DNA of 64,000 nucleotides from Campylobacter lari subsp. lari (GTDB lineage Bacteria; Campylobacterota; Campylobacteria; Campylobacterales; Campylobacteraceae): NCBI RefSeq assembly GCF_013372185.1, contig NZ_CP053830.1, positions 682,001 to 746,000 of the forward strand, read 5' to 3'. Shown piece by piece: positions 47,654 to 56,421 of this stretch (position 1 is its first letter; each line of letters starts with the position of its first letter). The notes under the pieces were generated by a model. It saw only the letters and a program-made list of their open reading frames with translations, ran no database searches and was not told where the DNA came from. The position numbers and the translations under genes were made by a program.

Positions 47654-49369
47654 ATGTCAAAAAGAATTATTATAGATCCACTTACTAGAATAGAAGGGCA
47701 CTTAAGAGTTGAAGTGGTGGTTGATGAAAATAATGTCATTAAAGAAGCATATTCAGGATCAACACTATGGAGAGGTTTGGAAACTATTGTAAAAGGTCGT
47801 GATCCAAGAGATGCAGGCTTTTTAACTCAAAGAATTTGTGGTGTTTGTACTTTTTCGCATTATAGAGCAGGGATTATTGCGGTAGAAAATGCTTTGGGTA
47901 TTACTCCACCATTAAATGCAGTTTTAACTAGAACTTTAATGAATGCAGCTTTGTATATGCACGATCATCCTGTGCATTTTTATCAACTTCACGGGCTTGA
48001 TTTTGTTGATGTTGTAAGTGCTTTAAGTGCTGATGTAAAAAAAGCAAGTGATGAAGCATTTAAATACACTGACATGCCTTATGCAACAGGTGCAGATAAA
48101 CTTTTAGAAGTACAAAAAAGATTAAAAACTTTTGTAGATAAAGGAAATCTTGGACCGTTTGCAAATGCTTATTATGGACATGCGACTTATCGCTTTACTC
48201 CTGAGCAAAACCTTATTGCACTTTCACATTATTTAGAATGTTTAAGAATTCAAAGAGTTATAGCTCAAGCTATGGCAATTTTTGGTGCTAAAAATCCTCA
48301 TCCACAAAGTTTAACTGTTGGTGGTGTAACTTGTGTTATGGATCTTTTAAACCCATCAAGAATGGCTGAATATATGACTAAATTCCAAGAAGTAGCTGAT
48401 TTTATTAACCGTGCTTATTATCCTGATTTAATCATGGCAGCAAAAGCTTATTCTAAAGAAGCGAGTGTATTAAATGATGTTGGAGTAAATAATTTCTACA
48501 CCGAAAGAGAATTCCAAGTTTCTAGTGATGAATGGTTATTTGAGGGTGGTATTATTAGAAATGGTGATTTGAGTAAAGTTGAAGAAGTAGATGAAGCTAA
48601 AATCACTGAAGAGGCTACAAGATCATGGTATGCAAATAATGAAGCTTTACACCCTTATGATGGCAAAACTAATCCAAACTATACAGGCTTAATTGATGGT
48701 GAAAGCATTGATGATAAAGGCAATATGGTTCATAGTAAGGTATTTGATACCAAAGGTAAATACAGCTGGATTAAAGCTCCAAGATATGAAAATTTACCTA
48801 TGCAAGTTGGACCATTAGCAAATATTTTAGTAAATTATGCTAAGGGTAATAAAATCGTAGTAGAAGCGGTTGATTCATTCTTAAAAGCTACGAATTTACC
48901 AGTTAAAGCACTTATGAGTACTTTAGGAAGAACTGGTGCTAGAGCGATTGAAGCTAAAATCATTGCTGATCATGGTTTAAAAGCATTTAATTCTTTAGTT
49001 GAAAATTTAAAAACAGATGAAAGCACTTGTGCTACTTATGTAATCGATAAAAACAAAGAATACAAAGGTAGATTTATGGGAAGTGCACCTCGTGGTGCGT
49101 TGAGCCATTGGTGTAGAATTAAAGATGGTGTGATTGAAAACTGGCAAGCTGTGGTTCCTTCTACTTGGAATGCAAGTCCAAAAGATGCAAATGGGGTAGG
49201 TGGAAGTTATGAGCAATGTCTTATTGGAACAAAACTAGCTGATGTTAAACAACCTTTAGAAGTAATAAGAGCTATTCACTCTTATGATCCTTGTATAGCA
49301 TGTGCTGTGCATGTAATGGATACTAAAGGCAATAATCTTAGCGAGTATAAAGTTAATGTAAATTTATAA
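47654..49369 (+). CDS. hydB: [NiFe] uptake hydrogenase large subunit
   Basis: 571 residues. The Ni ligands are in RICGVCT (N-terminal pair) and DPCIACAVH (C-terminal pair). The residues after the final His (VMDTKGNNLSEYKVNVNL) form the tail that a maturation protease, HydD here, cuts off after Ni insertion. It has no signal of its own and is carried through Tat by HydA. The Hyp genes needed for the Ni-Fe centre are not in this window. Confidence 0.97.
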   Translation: MSKRIIIDPLTRIEGHLRVEVVVDENNVIKEAYSGSTLWRGLETIVKGRDPRDAGFLTQRICGVCTFSHYRAGIIAVENALGITPPLNAVLTRTLMNAALYMHDHPVHFYQLHGLDFVDVVSALSADVKKASDEAFKYTDMPYATGADKLLEVQKRLKTFVDKGNLGPFANAYYGHATYRFTPEQNLIALSHYLECLRIQRVIAQAMAIFGAKNPHPQSLTVGGVTCVMDLLNPSRMAEYMTKFQEVADFINRAYYPDLIMAAKAYSKEASVLNDVGVNNFYTEREFQVSSDEWLFEGGIIRNGDLSKVEEVDEAKITEEATRSWYANNEALHPYDGKTNPNYTGLIDGESIDDKGNMVHSKVFDTKGKYSWIKAPRYENLPMQVGPLANILVNYAKGNKIVVEAVDSFLKATNLPVKALMSTLGRTGARAIEAKIIADHGLKAFNSLVENLKTDESTCATYVIDKNKEYKGRFMGSAPRGALSHWCRIKDGVIENWQAVVPSTWNASPKDANGVGGSYEQCLIGTKLADVKQPLEVIRAIHSYDPCIACAVHVMDTKGNNLSEYKVNVNL

Positions 49370-49384
49370 GGAAAGGACTTTAGT

Positions 49385-50077
49385 ATGGATTCTAAACATT
49401 CCTTAAAAACAAATAGAAAGGCTCAATATGAATTTAGTATTGGCCTTCGCTTTACACATTGGTTAAGAGCAGTTGCGATCGTGATTTTAGTAGGGACTGG
49501 ATATTATATTTCTTATGTATTTCAATCTCCATCTATCTCATCTGAACCAACTTTATTTATGCAGGCAAAATACCGCATGGTACACCAAATTTTTGGATTT
49601 ATCTTAATAGCTTGTGTGATTTTTAAAACATATTTGTTCTTTTTTGATAAAAAAAGCGACGGTGAGAGAAAAAGCATAAAAGATATTTTTAATGTAAAAT
49701 TATGGATAGAGCAGATTAAATTTTACATTTTCCTAGGAAAGCACCCACATTTACAAGGTGTATATAATCCTTTGCAATTTGTTACTTATTTTTTCTTTTA
49801 TCTTGTTATGTTTGGACTTATTTTAACAGGTTTAATTCTTTATGTACATGTGTTTCATGAGGGTTTGGGCGGATTTTTATATAACATCTTAAGACCTATT
49901 GAAGTAATGTTAGGTGGATTGGCCGATGTTAGAACCTACCATAGAATTTTAATGTGGATTGTTTTAATTTTTGTTCCAGTGCATATTTATATGGCTGTGT
50001 TTAACTCAGTTAAAGGTAAAGATGGTGCCCTAGATGCTATTTTTAGTGGTTATAAATTTGTAAGAGAAAATCATTGA
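49385..50077 (+). CDS. hydC: Hydrogenase cytochrome b subunit
   Basis: 230 residues, about four membrane helices of the HyaC/HupC family. Heme-ligand histidines are in RFTHWLRA, KYRMVHQIFGF, YVHVFHEG and YHRILMWIV...VHIYMA. It anchors HydAB and reduces menaquinone. The hydD start overlaps its stop by four bases. Confidence 0.94.
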   Translation: MDSKHSLKTNRKAQYEFSIGLRFTHWLRAVAIVILVGTGYYISYVFQSPSISSEPTLFMQAKYRMVHQIFGFILIACVIFKTYLFFFDKKSDGERKSIKDIFNVKLWIEQIKFYIFLGKHPHLQGVYNPLQFVTYFFFYLVMFGLILTGLILYVHVFHEGLGGFLYNILRPIEVMLGGLADVRTYHRILMWIVLIFVPVHIYMAVFNSVKGKDGALDAIFSGYKFVRENH

Positions 50078-50607
50078 AATTATTGATCTTAGGTATTGGT
50101 AATATTATGTTTGCAGATGAGGGCTTAGGCGTTCATCTTTGCAAGCTTTTAGAAAAAAATTATAAGTTTTATCATAAAAAAGACTCGGTAAGCTTTGTAG
50201 ATGGTGGAACTTTGGCTTTGCAACTTAGCTATATTATAGCTGAATATGATGAAATGGTTGTGATTGATTGTATTGCAGCAGATGATGCAAATATAGGCGA
50301 TATTTTCTTTTTTCCCTATGAGGCAATGCCAAAAAAAGTTAATTGGAGTGGTAGTGCGCATGAAGTTGAAATGCTTCAAACTTTACAATACATGGAGCTT
50401 ATGGGAGATTTGCCTAAAACTCAAATTTTAGCCTGTGTACCAAAACGCATAGAACCATTGAGTTTTGAACTTTCAAAAGAAGTTTTAAATGCTTTAGAAA
50501 AAATGGAGAAAATCTTACTTGATTTTTTAGAGAAAAAAGGCTTTGCTTATGAGAGAGTTGCTAATTATAATATACAAGAGCTTGCTCTAAATTCTTATAA
50601 AAGCTAA
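50074..50607 (+). CDS. hydD: Hydrogenase maturation protease
   Basis: 177 residues, HyaD/HybD type. It begins LLILGIGNIMFADEGLGVHLCKLLE, in which the Glu of ADEG is a Ni ligand, and continues with VDGGTLALQL, the VIDCIAAD Asp, and SAHEVEM His. It trims HydB. Start is a TTG at 50074-50076 overlapping hydC. Confidence 0.94.
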   Translation: MKLLILGIGNIMFADEGLGVHLCKLLEKNYKFYHKKDSVSFVDGGTLALQLSYIIAEYDEMVVIDCIAADDANIGDIFFFPYEAMPKKVNWSGSAHEVEMLQTLQYMELMGDLPKTQILACVPKRIEPLSFELSKEVLNALEKMEKILLDFLEKKGFAYERVANYNIQELALNSYKS

Positions 50608-50630
50608 GCAAAAAGCTTAGCTTAATTTTT
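50601..50630 (+). terminator. hydABCD terminator
   Basis: Nine-base stem (50601-50609 with 50615-50623; loop AAAAA) followed by AATTTTT. It holds the hydD stop codon and ends at the stop of the convergent PepSY-like gene, for which the minus-strand side has no good T run. Confidence 0.75.
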
Positions 50631-51051
50631 AATCATCAAATTTTTGTCCCAAGAAATTTCCATTTACATCAGTATAAATTTCCATCATATTATTTAGTTT
50701 AAATTTATAACCTTGAATTTCTTTTTCAACTTTAATTATACTTGCATTTGGATGCATTTTTTTAATCGTTGCTAAAACATTTGGACTTAAAAAAGAAGTA
50801 TCAATCGGTCTGTATTTTGCATCAATTTCTTTCCAATCACCATTTGTGAAAAACTCCAGTTCAGTTCCATTATCCAAATAAACATCAAAGCTATCAATAT
50901 CTTGTTTAACCAAAGCAATGTTTGAGCCTGTAAAGTGCTTTTGTATAAAATTTTTAGAATTTGCTGGTAAAGCATTTACACCGACAACCATATCTTTTGC
51001 AAAAACACAACTTGCTAGAGCTAATGTTGTTAAAGCTATTTTTAATTTCAT
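50629..51051 (-). CDS. Secreted PepSY-like protein, copy 1
   Basis: 140 residues: a signal peptide (to about residue 18), then two PepSY-like (DUF2874-type) repeats. The first contains LPANSKNFIQKHF...VYLDNGTELEFFTNGDWKEID, the second LATIKKMHPNASIIKVEKEIQGYKFKLNN...YTDVNGNFLGQKFDD. It is a paralog of the protein at 62844-63254 and shares the same promoter architecture. No enzymatic residue is recognised. Probably a periplasmic binding or inhibitor protein; not assigned to a system. Confidence 0.85.
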   Translation of the reverse strand: MKLKIALTTLALASCVFAKDMVVGVNALPANSKNFIQKHFTGSNIALVKQDIDSFDVYLDNGTELEFFTNGDWKEIDAKYRPIDTSFLSPNVLATIKKMHPNASIIKVEKEIQGYKFKLNNMMEIYTDVNGNFLGQKFDD

Positions 51052-51082
51052 TTTTTATCCTTTGAATTGAATTATTTGTGAA

Positions 51083-51114
51083 ATCATATAAATATTGAGT
51101 GAATTTTGTGTGAA
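51083..51114 (-). promoter_or_regulatory. DccR-like direct repeat and -10 of PepSY-like copy 1
   Basis: On the minus strand: TTCAC-ACAAAA-TTCAC (51114-51099), ten bases, then TATGAT (51088-51083). As I recall, the C. jejuni DccRS system binds wTTCACN6TTCACw over the -35 region. Both half sites are exact; the outer base is G on one side and T on the other. Confidence 0.65.
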
Positions 51115-51151
51115 CTATGTTTTTTTAAAATAAATAGCAAGTATTTAATTG

Positions 51152-51157
51152 TATAAT
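51152..51157 (+). promoter_or_regulatory. -10 box of the gltX operon
   Basis: TATAAT in ATTGTATAATG, 27 bases before the gltX ATG; AAAAGGA ribosome site at 51173-51179. Confidence 0.6.
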
Positions 51158-51184
51158 GACAAAAAAGTTTTAAAAGGATAAATA

Positions 51185-52480
51185 ATGTATAGGTTTGCAC
51201 CATCGCCTACTGGAGATATGCATATTGGAAATTTAAGAGCAGCTTTGTTTAATTATATTAAAGCAAGACAAGAAAATACAGATTTTATTTTGCGTATCGA
51301 AGATACGGATAATGCTAGAAATATTACTGGAAAAGAAGAAGAAATAAAAGCTATTTTAAAGGAATTTGGCATAAGTTGGCAGCATTATTATATACAAAGT
51401 GAGAATTTGAAATTTCATCGTCAAATGGCTTTAAAGCTAGTAAGTGAAAAAAAAGCTTTTGCTTGTTTTTGTACTGAGGATGAGTTGGCTCATAAAAAAG
51501 AATTAGCTAAAAGTAAAAATAAGGCTTATAGATATGATGGGACTTGTGAAAAATTAGCAGATATTGATGTGTTAAATTGTGAGAAACCTTTTGTAATTCG
51601 TCTTAAAAAACCTCAATCTCAAATGAAATTTACTGATTATATTAAAGGTGAGATTAGTTTTAATCCTGATGATATTGATAGTTTTGTGATTATGAGAGCA
51701 GATAAAACCCCAACTTATAATTTTGCTTGTGCGGTTGATGATATGTTAGAAGGTGTTACTTGTATCATAAGGGGTGAAGATCATGTTTCAAATACTCCTA
51801 AGCAAGAGCATACTAGAGCGAGTTTAGGATATAAAAAAAGCATGACTTATGCACATTTACCTATCATTTTAAATGAAGAGGGTGTTAAGATGAGCAAAAG
51901 AGAGGCTCATTCTAGTGTAAAATGGATGCTTGATAATGGATATTTAGCAAGTGCAATTGCAAATTATTTAATCCTTTTGGGCAATAAAACTCCAAAAGAG
52001 ATTTTTACTTTAGAAGAAGCTATAGAATGGTTTGATTTGAAAAAAGTTTCAAAATCTCCTGCTAGATTTGATACTAAGCGCTTGATGCAAATTAACCGTG
52101 AGCATATAAAAATGCTTGATAATGATAAGTTAAATTCTTTATTAAACTTAGATAAAGATGTGGCAGATTTGGCTAAATTTTACACTCAAGAAGCTAGTAC
52201 GCTAAATGAGATAAAAGAAAAAATTCAAACAATCTTTACTAAGAAAAATTATGAAGAGTTTGATGATGAATGCAAGTTGATTAAAGAAGTTTTAAAAGAT
52301 TTGGATTTACCTCAAGAATATGATGAGTTCAAAAAGATTTTAATGCAAAAAACAAATTTAAAAGGTAAAAATTTCTTTATGCCTTTGCGTTTAGTATTAA
52401 CAGGGGTTACTCACGGACCCGAAATGAGTGAAATTTATACTTTAATCAAACCTTTTATTAAAGAAATTATAAAGGAGTAA
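51185..52480 (+). CDS. gltX: Glutamyl-tRNA synthetase
   Basis: 431 residues. The class I motifs are [20 protein letters not shown] (HIGN) and [13 protein letters not shown] (KMSKR), with RIEDTD between the first motif and the zinc-like insertion. Campylobacter has two GltX proteins, one charging tRNA-Gln for amidation; this sequence alone does not tell me which this is. In C. jejuni the same gene order gltX-yggT-slt occurs. Confidence 0.94.
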   Translation: MYRFAPSPTGDMHIGNLRAALFNYIKARQENTDFILRIEDTDNARNITGKEEEIKAILKEFGISWQHYYIQSENLKFHRQMALKLVSEKKAFACFCTEDELAHKKELAKSKNKAYRYDGTCEKLADIDVLNCEKPFVIRLKKPQSQMKFTDYIKGEISFNPDDIDSFVIMRADKTPTYNFACAVDDMLEGVTCIIRGEDHVSNTPKQEHTRASLGYKKSMTYAHLPIILNEEGVKMSKREAHSSVKWMLDNGYLASAIANYLILLGNKTPKEIFTLEEAIEWFDLKKVSKSPARFDTKRLMQINREHIKMLDNDKLNSLLNLDKDVADLAKFYTQEASTLNEIKEKIQTIFTKKNYEEFDDECKLIKEVLKDLDLPQEYDEFKKILMQKTNLKGKNFFMPLRLVLTGVTHGPEMSEIYTLIKPFIKEIIKE

Positions 52481-52481
52481 A

Positions 52482-52769
52482 ATGGGAGTTGGAACAAGTT
52501 TGATTGTATCTTTGGTGCAAATTTTTTCTTTAGTGATTGAAATTTATGTATGGATTATAATCATTGCAGCGTTGATTTCTTGGGTAAGGCCTGATCCGTA
52601 TAATCCTATAGTGCAAATTTTATATCGTTTAACTAACCCTGCCTATGCTTTTGTAAGAAGATTTATTCCTACTACTATAGGAAGTATTGATTTAGCGCCT
52701 TTGATTATTATTTTAGGATTAAAATTTATCCAAATATTTTTATCAAATTTAATTTTAGGAAGTTTATAA
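52482..52769 (+). CDS. YggT-family membrane protein
   Basis: 95 residues, two membrane helices flanking the family signature SWVRPDPYNPIVQILYRLTNPAYAFVRRFIP. YggT proteins are linked to cell division, osmotic stress and membrane organisation, without a settled activity. It lies one base after gltX and abuts slt. Confidence 0.88.
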   Translation: MGVGTSLIVSLVQIFSLVIEIYVWIIIIAALISWVRPDPYNPIVQILYRLTNPAYAFVRRFIPTTIGSIDLAPLIIILGLKFIQIFLSNLILGSL

Positions 52770-54407
52770 GTGTTGAAAAAAAGTGTAGTATTGCTTTTAG
52801 CTGGAGTAGTTTTTGCAAATAGTGCGATGTATTCTTATAAAGAATTAGAGCAAAGACCAAATTCTTTAGCTAAGGATTATTATTTATATCGTTTATTAGA
52901 AAAAAATGAATTTAAAAAAGAAGAAGTCGAAGGTTTAAAAGAACATATTTATCGTTATGCAGGGCGTATTAAAAATGCTATTGAAACGATCATTCCACCT
53001 TTGGGATATAATAAAGAATATGAAGCTTGTTATAAATTTAATACGCAAAATATCTTAGATGCTAATGCTACTTGTCAGCTTATAAGATTAAACAGTTTAA
53101 CTTTTATACAAGATCTTAATGCTTCAACGCGTAATGAGATGAAAAAAGTTATCCCACAAGATAATTCAAATTTAGTAAAGCTTTTAGAAGCTTTTAACGC
53201 TAAAGATCCTCTAAGTTATGCAGTTTTAAATTATGATAGTGCAAATTTTTATAAAATTTATGGCTTTTTAAAAGATAAAAAAGATTTTTTCTTAGAAAAA
53301 GATTTTGCCGATGAGCTAGCAAAAGAAAAAGAATTTACAAATTTTGTAAAAGAAATTATCATTAAGAAAAAAAGCCCATTGATAAGGAAATCTTTAGTTA
53401 ATGTAGATGCAAATTTAACTTTTCAAGATAATGCTTTTTATCTAGGTGTGAATGCTATTTTAGAAAATGATGATAAAAAAGCACTGGAATTTTTCCAAGT
53501 AGCAAAAGATACTTTTAAAAGCAAGCCTTTAGTGGATAATGCAAATTTTTGGGTTTATTTAATTACTCAAGATAAAAAGTATCTTGATGAACTTGCTCAA
53601 AGTGACTCTTTAAATATTTATAGTCTTTATGCAAGAGAATTAAAAGATTTACCTTTGCCTAAAATAGAAGAGTTAAATCCAAAAAAACAAAAAAATAATT
53701 TCGATATGAAAGATCCTTTTGCTTGGCAAAAACTTGCAAGAGAAATTGCAAAAGGTACTCCTAATGAGCTAGAAAATCTTGCAAAAGATTTTTATACTAA
53801 AGAAAATATTGCTATTTATGCTTATATTAAAGAAAGAGCTGAAGGTTTTAAAAAACATTATTTCATTATGCCTTATTTTGAGTATTTAAAAGATTATTCT
53901 ATACAAAGAAAGGCTATGATTTTAGCTCTAGCAAGACAAGAAAGCCGTTTTATCCCAACAGCAATTTCAACCTCTTATGCTTTGGGTATAATGCAATTTA
54001 TCCCATTTTTAGCTAATCATATAGGCAATAAAGAGCTTCAAATTCCAAATTTTGACCAAGATATGCTTTTTGATCCAAAAACAGCTTATACTTTTGCAAA
54101 TCATCATTTAGATTATCTAGAATCTAAACTTTCTTCTCCAGTATTTGTGGCTTATGCTTATAATGGAGGTATAGGATTTGCCACTAGAATGCTCAAAAGA
54201 GAAGATATGTTTAGAGCAGGAAAATACGAACCATTTTTATCTATGGAACTAGTTCCTTATGCGGAAAGTAGGGTGTATGCTAAAAAGGTTTTAGCTAATT
54301 ATATTGTGTATTTGCATCTTCTGAACGATAATACACCGATTTCGAAATTTTTTGAAACTTTAACTCAAAGCACTGATTTTCAAAACACAAATCAAGTTTT
54401 AAAATAG
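52770..54407 (+). CDS. slt: Soluble lytic murein transglycosylase
   Basis: 545 residues: a signal peptide (to about residue 16), a long alpha-helical superhelix domain, and a C-terminal SLT domain with ALARQESRFIPTAISTSYALGIMQFIP (catalytic Glu in RQESRF) and AYNGGIG. It cleaves peptidoglycan to 1,6-anhydromuropeptides in the periplasm. The start is GTG at 52770, about ten bases after AGGA; a TTG at 52773 is the alternative. Its last 113 bases overlap the lipoprotein gene on the other strand. Confidence 0.93.
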   Translation: MLKKSVVLLLAGVVFANSAMYSYKELEQRPNSLAKDYYLYRLLEKNEFKKEEVEGLKEHIYRYAGRIKNAIETIIPPLGYNKEYEACYKFNTQNILDANATCQLIRLNSLTFIQDLNASTRNEMKKVIPQDNSNLVKLLEAFNAKDPLSYAVLNYDSANFYKIYGFLKDKKDFFLEKDFADELAKEKEFTNFVKEIIIKKKSPLIRKSLVNVDANLTFQDNAFYLGVNAILENDDKKALEFFQVAKDTFKSKPLVDNANFWVYLITQDKKYLDELAQSDSLNIYSLYARELKDLPLPKIEELNPKKQKNNFDMKDPFAWQKLAREIAKGTPNELENLAKDFYTKENIAIYAYIKERAEGFKKHYFIMPYFEYLKDYSIQRKAMILALARQESRFIPTAISTSYALGIMQFIPFLANHIGNKELQIPNFDQDMLFDPKTAYTFANHHLDYLESKLSSPVFVAYAYNGGIGFATRMLKREDMFRAGKYEPFLSMELVPYAESRVYAKKVLANYIVYLHLLNDNTPISKFFETLTQSTDFQNTNQVLK

Positions 54408-54789
54408 GTTTTTGTACCAACTCATCAAGAGTGATTTTGTAATAACTTGCATAATCACTTTTGATAATGTATTTAAATAATTCATCATTTTGATCTAAGG
54501 CTTTTAAGTTGGTTTTTTCTCCATTTATGAGTATTGAAATTTGTTCTTGTTTGATATTGATATTTGGTAAAAAACTAAGCACAAAAACTTCTTGTTGACT
54601 TTTTTCATCTAATACAGGATTTAGATAGCTTAATAAAGCAACTACTCTATTATCTTTATAATTAAAATTGATTTTTTGTGCATACATAAGAGTTTGACTT
54701 TTTAGATCGATTTCACTTTGTTTTTGAGTTTTATTGGAGCATGCGCTAAAAATTAATGCCAAAAAAATAATTGTAAAAATTTTTTTCAT
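54295..54789 (-). CDS. Small lipoprotein of unknown function
   Basis: 164 residues. A lipoprotein signal ends in a lipobox (IFSAC, Cys near 17). The mature part is charged with predicted beta strands; I recognise no family. Homologue of Cj0842 by position. Its 3' end runs 113 bases into slt on the opposite strand. A TATAAT (minus strand, 54818-54813) and an AGGA lie just upstream. Confidence 0.78.
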   Translation of the reverse strand: MKKIFTIIFLALIFSACSNKTQKQSEIDLKSQTLMYAQKINFNYKDNRVVALLSYLNPVLDEKSQQEVFVLSFLPNINIKQEQISILINGEKTNLKALDQNDELFKYIIKSDYASYYKITLDELVQKPILKLDLCFENQCFELKFQKISKSVYYRSEDANTQYN

Positions 54790-54812
54790 ATTTTTTCCTA
54801 ATTTTTTTCATA

Positions 54813-54818
54813 ATTATA
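54813..54818 (-). promoter_or_regulatory. -10 box of the lipoprotein gene
   Basis: Minus strand TTATAATTATG, 24 bases before the start codon. Confidence 0.5.
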
Positions 54819-54839
54819 AGCTTTTAACTTTTAAAAAGA

Positions 54840-54845
54840 TATAAT
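54840..54845 (+). promoter_or_regulatory. -10 box of the mobB-fbp-metG cluster
   Basis: TATAAT in AAAGATATAATTG, 31 bases before the mobB TTG. Confidence 0.6.
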
Positions 54846-54875
54846 TGTGCTTATTTTAATTTGTAGGTAAGATAA

Positions 54876-55355
54876 TTGAAAAGATTAGCGATGGCTTTTA
54901 GTGGGCCTTCAAATTCAGGAAAAACGACCTTAATTACCCAAATTGCAAAGCATTTTATGGAGCAAAATTACAAAGTTTGCATTATAAAGCATGATCCAAA
55001 AGATAAAGCAAGTTTTGATATAGCAAAAAAAGATAGCTTTAAATTTTTTCAAAGTGGTGCTGATGTGATGGTTTTAAGTCCTACAAGGACAACTTTATTT
55101 ACCCATTATCCAAGTACTTTAGATGATGCTATTGCAAAATTAGGTGATTTTGATTTTTTATTTATAGAGGGCTTAAAAACTTTAGATATGCCAAGAATTA
55201 GCGTGTTTTGCAAAGAAATTGATGAGAGTTATTTTGCCTATTCTAATGCTATTGCAAGTTACAAAAAAGTTGAAAATGAAAATTTAACTTGGCTTTATTT
55301 AGATGATTTAGAAGGTATTTGTGATTTTATATTAAAAAATTCAAAGAAAGTGTAG
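54876..55355 (+). CDS. mobB: Molybdopterin-guanine dinucleotide biosynthesis adapter MobB
   Basis: 159 residues. The P loop is SGPSNSGKTT near the N-terminus, followed by YKVCIIKHDPKDKASFD with the IKHDxH-like family motif. MobB is a GTP-binding helper of MobA. The start is TTG at 54876; an ATG at 54891 would remove five residues and crowd the P loop, so TTG is preferred. Formate dehydrogenase and nitrate reductase would be end users. Confidence 0.88.
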   Translation: MKRLAMAFSGPSNSGKTTLITQIAKHFMEQNYKVCIIKHDPKDKASFDIAKKDSFKFFQSGADVMVLSPTRTTLFTHYPSTLDDAIAKLGDFDFLFIEGLKTLDMPRISVFCKEIDESYFAYSNAIASYKKVENENLTWLYLDDLEGICDFILKNSKKV

Positions 55356-55364
55356 GGTAGAAGC

Positions 55365-56213
55365 ATGCAAGAATTAATTAAAGATATACAAAAAGCAGTG
55401 ATTGAAATTTCACAAGAGCTAAGATATTTAAAGGATTTTGATTATACAAGTTCTCAAAATGCAACTGGGGATAATCAATTAAAACTTGATGTAAAAAGTG
55501 ATGAGATTATCACTAGAATTTTAGGGCAAAATAAAAATATTAAAAGTTTAATTAGCGAAGAAAAACAAGAGCAATTATTAATTAATGAAAATGAAAAATA
55601 CATTGTAGCTTATGATCCATTAGATGGTTCTTCTTTGGTGGATGTAAATTTTGCTATAGGTTCTATTTTTGCTATATATGAAAATGAAGCAAAGGCTAAG
55701 AATTTAAAAGCAGCAATTTATGCCATATATGGAGTAAGATTAGAGCTTGTTGTGTGTTTTGAAAAACCTATGCTTTATAGACTAAATGAAAATGATGAAT
55801 TTGTTTTTGTGAAAGAATTAAAACTTAATGAAAAAGGTAAATTAAATGCATGTGGTGGGACACAAAAAAACTGGTCAAGCACTCATGGAGCTTTTATAAA
55901 AGCTTTATTTGATGAGGGATATCGTTTAAGATATTCTGGTGCTATGGTGAGTGATTTGCATCAAATTTTACTCAAAGGTGGCGGTTTGTTTTCTTATCCT
56001 GCAACCTCTGATGCGCCAAATGGAAAATTAAGAGCTTATTTTGAGGTATTTCCTTTTGCTTTTATTTTTGAAAAGGCAAATGGACTTTCTACAAATGGAG
56101 AAAATGATTCTTTACTTGATTTAGAATTTGAAAAAATTCATGCAAGCACACCTTGCTTTTTAGGATCAAAATACGAAATTGAAAAATTAAAACAAGCCTA
56201 CAAAGGTCTTTAA
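55365..56213 (+). CDS. fbp: Fructose-1,6-bisphosphatase, class I
   Basis: 282 residues. The metal site is [13 protein letters not shown], and the substrate-binding segments [14 protein letters not shown] and [19 protein letters not shown] are clear. It allows gluconeogenesis, the only direction open in Campylobacter lineages that lack phosphofructokinase. It is shorter than E. coli Fbp (332). Confidence 0.95.
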   Translation: MQELIKDIQKAVIEISQELRYLKDFDYTSSQNATGDNQLKLDVKSDEIITRILGQNKNIKSLISEEKQEQLLINENEKYIVAYDPLDGSSLVDVNFAIGSIFAIYENEAKAKNLKAAIYAIYGVRLELVVCFEKPMLYRLNENDEFVFVKELKLNEKGKLNACGGTQKNWSSTHGAFIKALFDEGYRLRYSGAMVSDLHQILLKGGGLFSYPATSDAPNGKLRAYFEVFPFAFIFEKANGLSTNGENDSLLDLEFEKIHASTPCFLGSKYEIEKLKQAYKGL

Positions 56214-56407
56214 TGAGTGAAAGCAAAGATACATTTGAATTAGCTTTAGAGCATAAAAAAAATGAACTTCAAGCTTGTCAAAATAATAAAAATTTAAAAT
56301 CTTGTTTGCCTTGCTCTATGGTTTTTGAGTGCAATTTAAGAAAAGAATACGTTGATGCAGTTTATAAGAGTATGTCTAAGGGCAAAGAAGGTGGATTTGA
56401 TTTTTAA
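56213..56407 (+). CDS. Small conserved protein with four cysteines, unknown function
   Basis: 64 residues, no signal or membrane helix. Cysteines are at about 21, 31, 34 and 41 (ACQN, SCLPCSMVFEC), a spacing that could hold a metal or cluster, followed by LRKEYVDAVYKSMSKGKEGGFDF. Its ATG overlaps the fbp stop by one base, and metG follows after 14 bases, so it is a real operon member. Homologue of Cj0839 by position. Family not recognised. Confidence 0.75.
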   Translation: MSESKDTFELALEHKKNELQACQNNKNLKSCLPCSMVFECNLRKEYVDAVYKSMSKGKEGGFDF

Positions 56408-56421
56408 TTAAAGGTTAAAAA

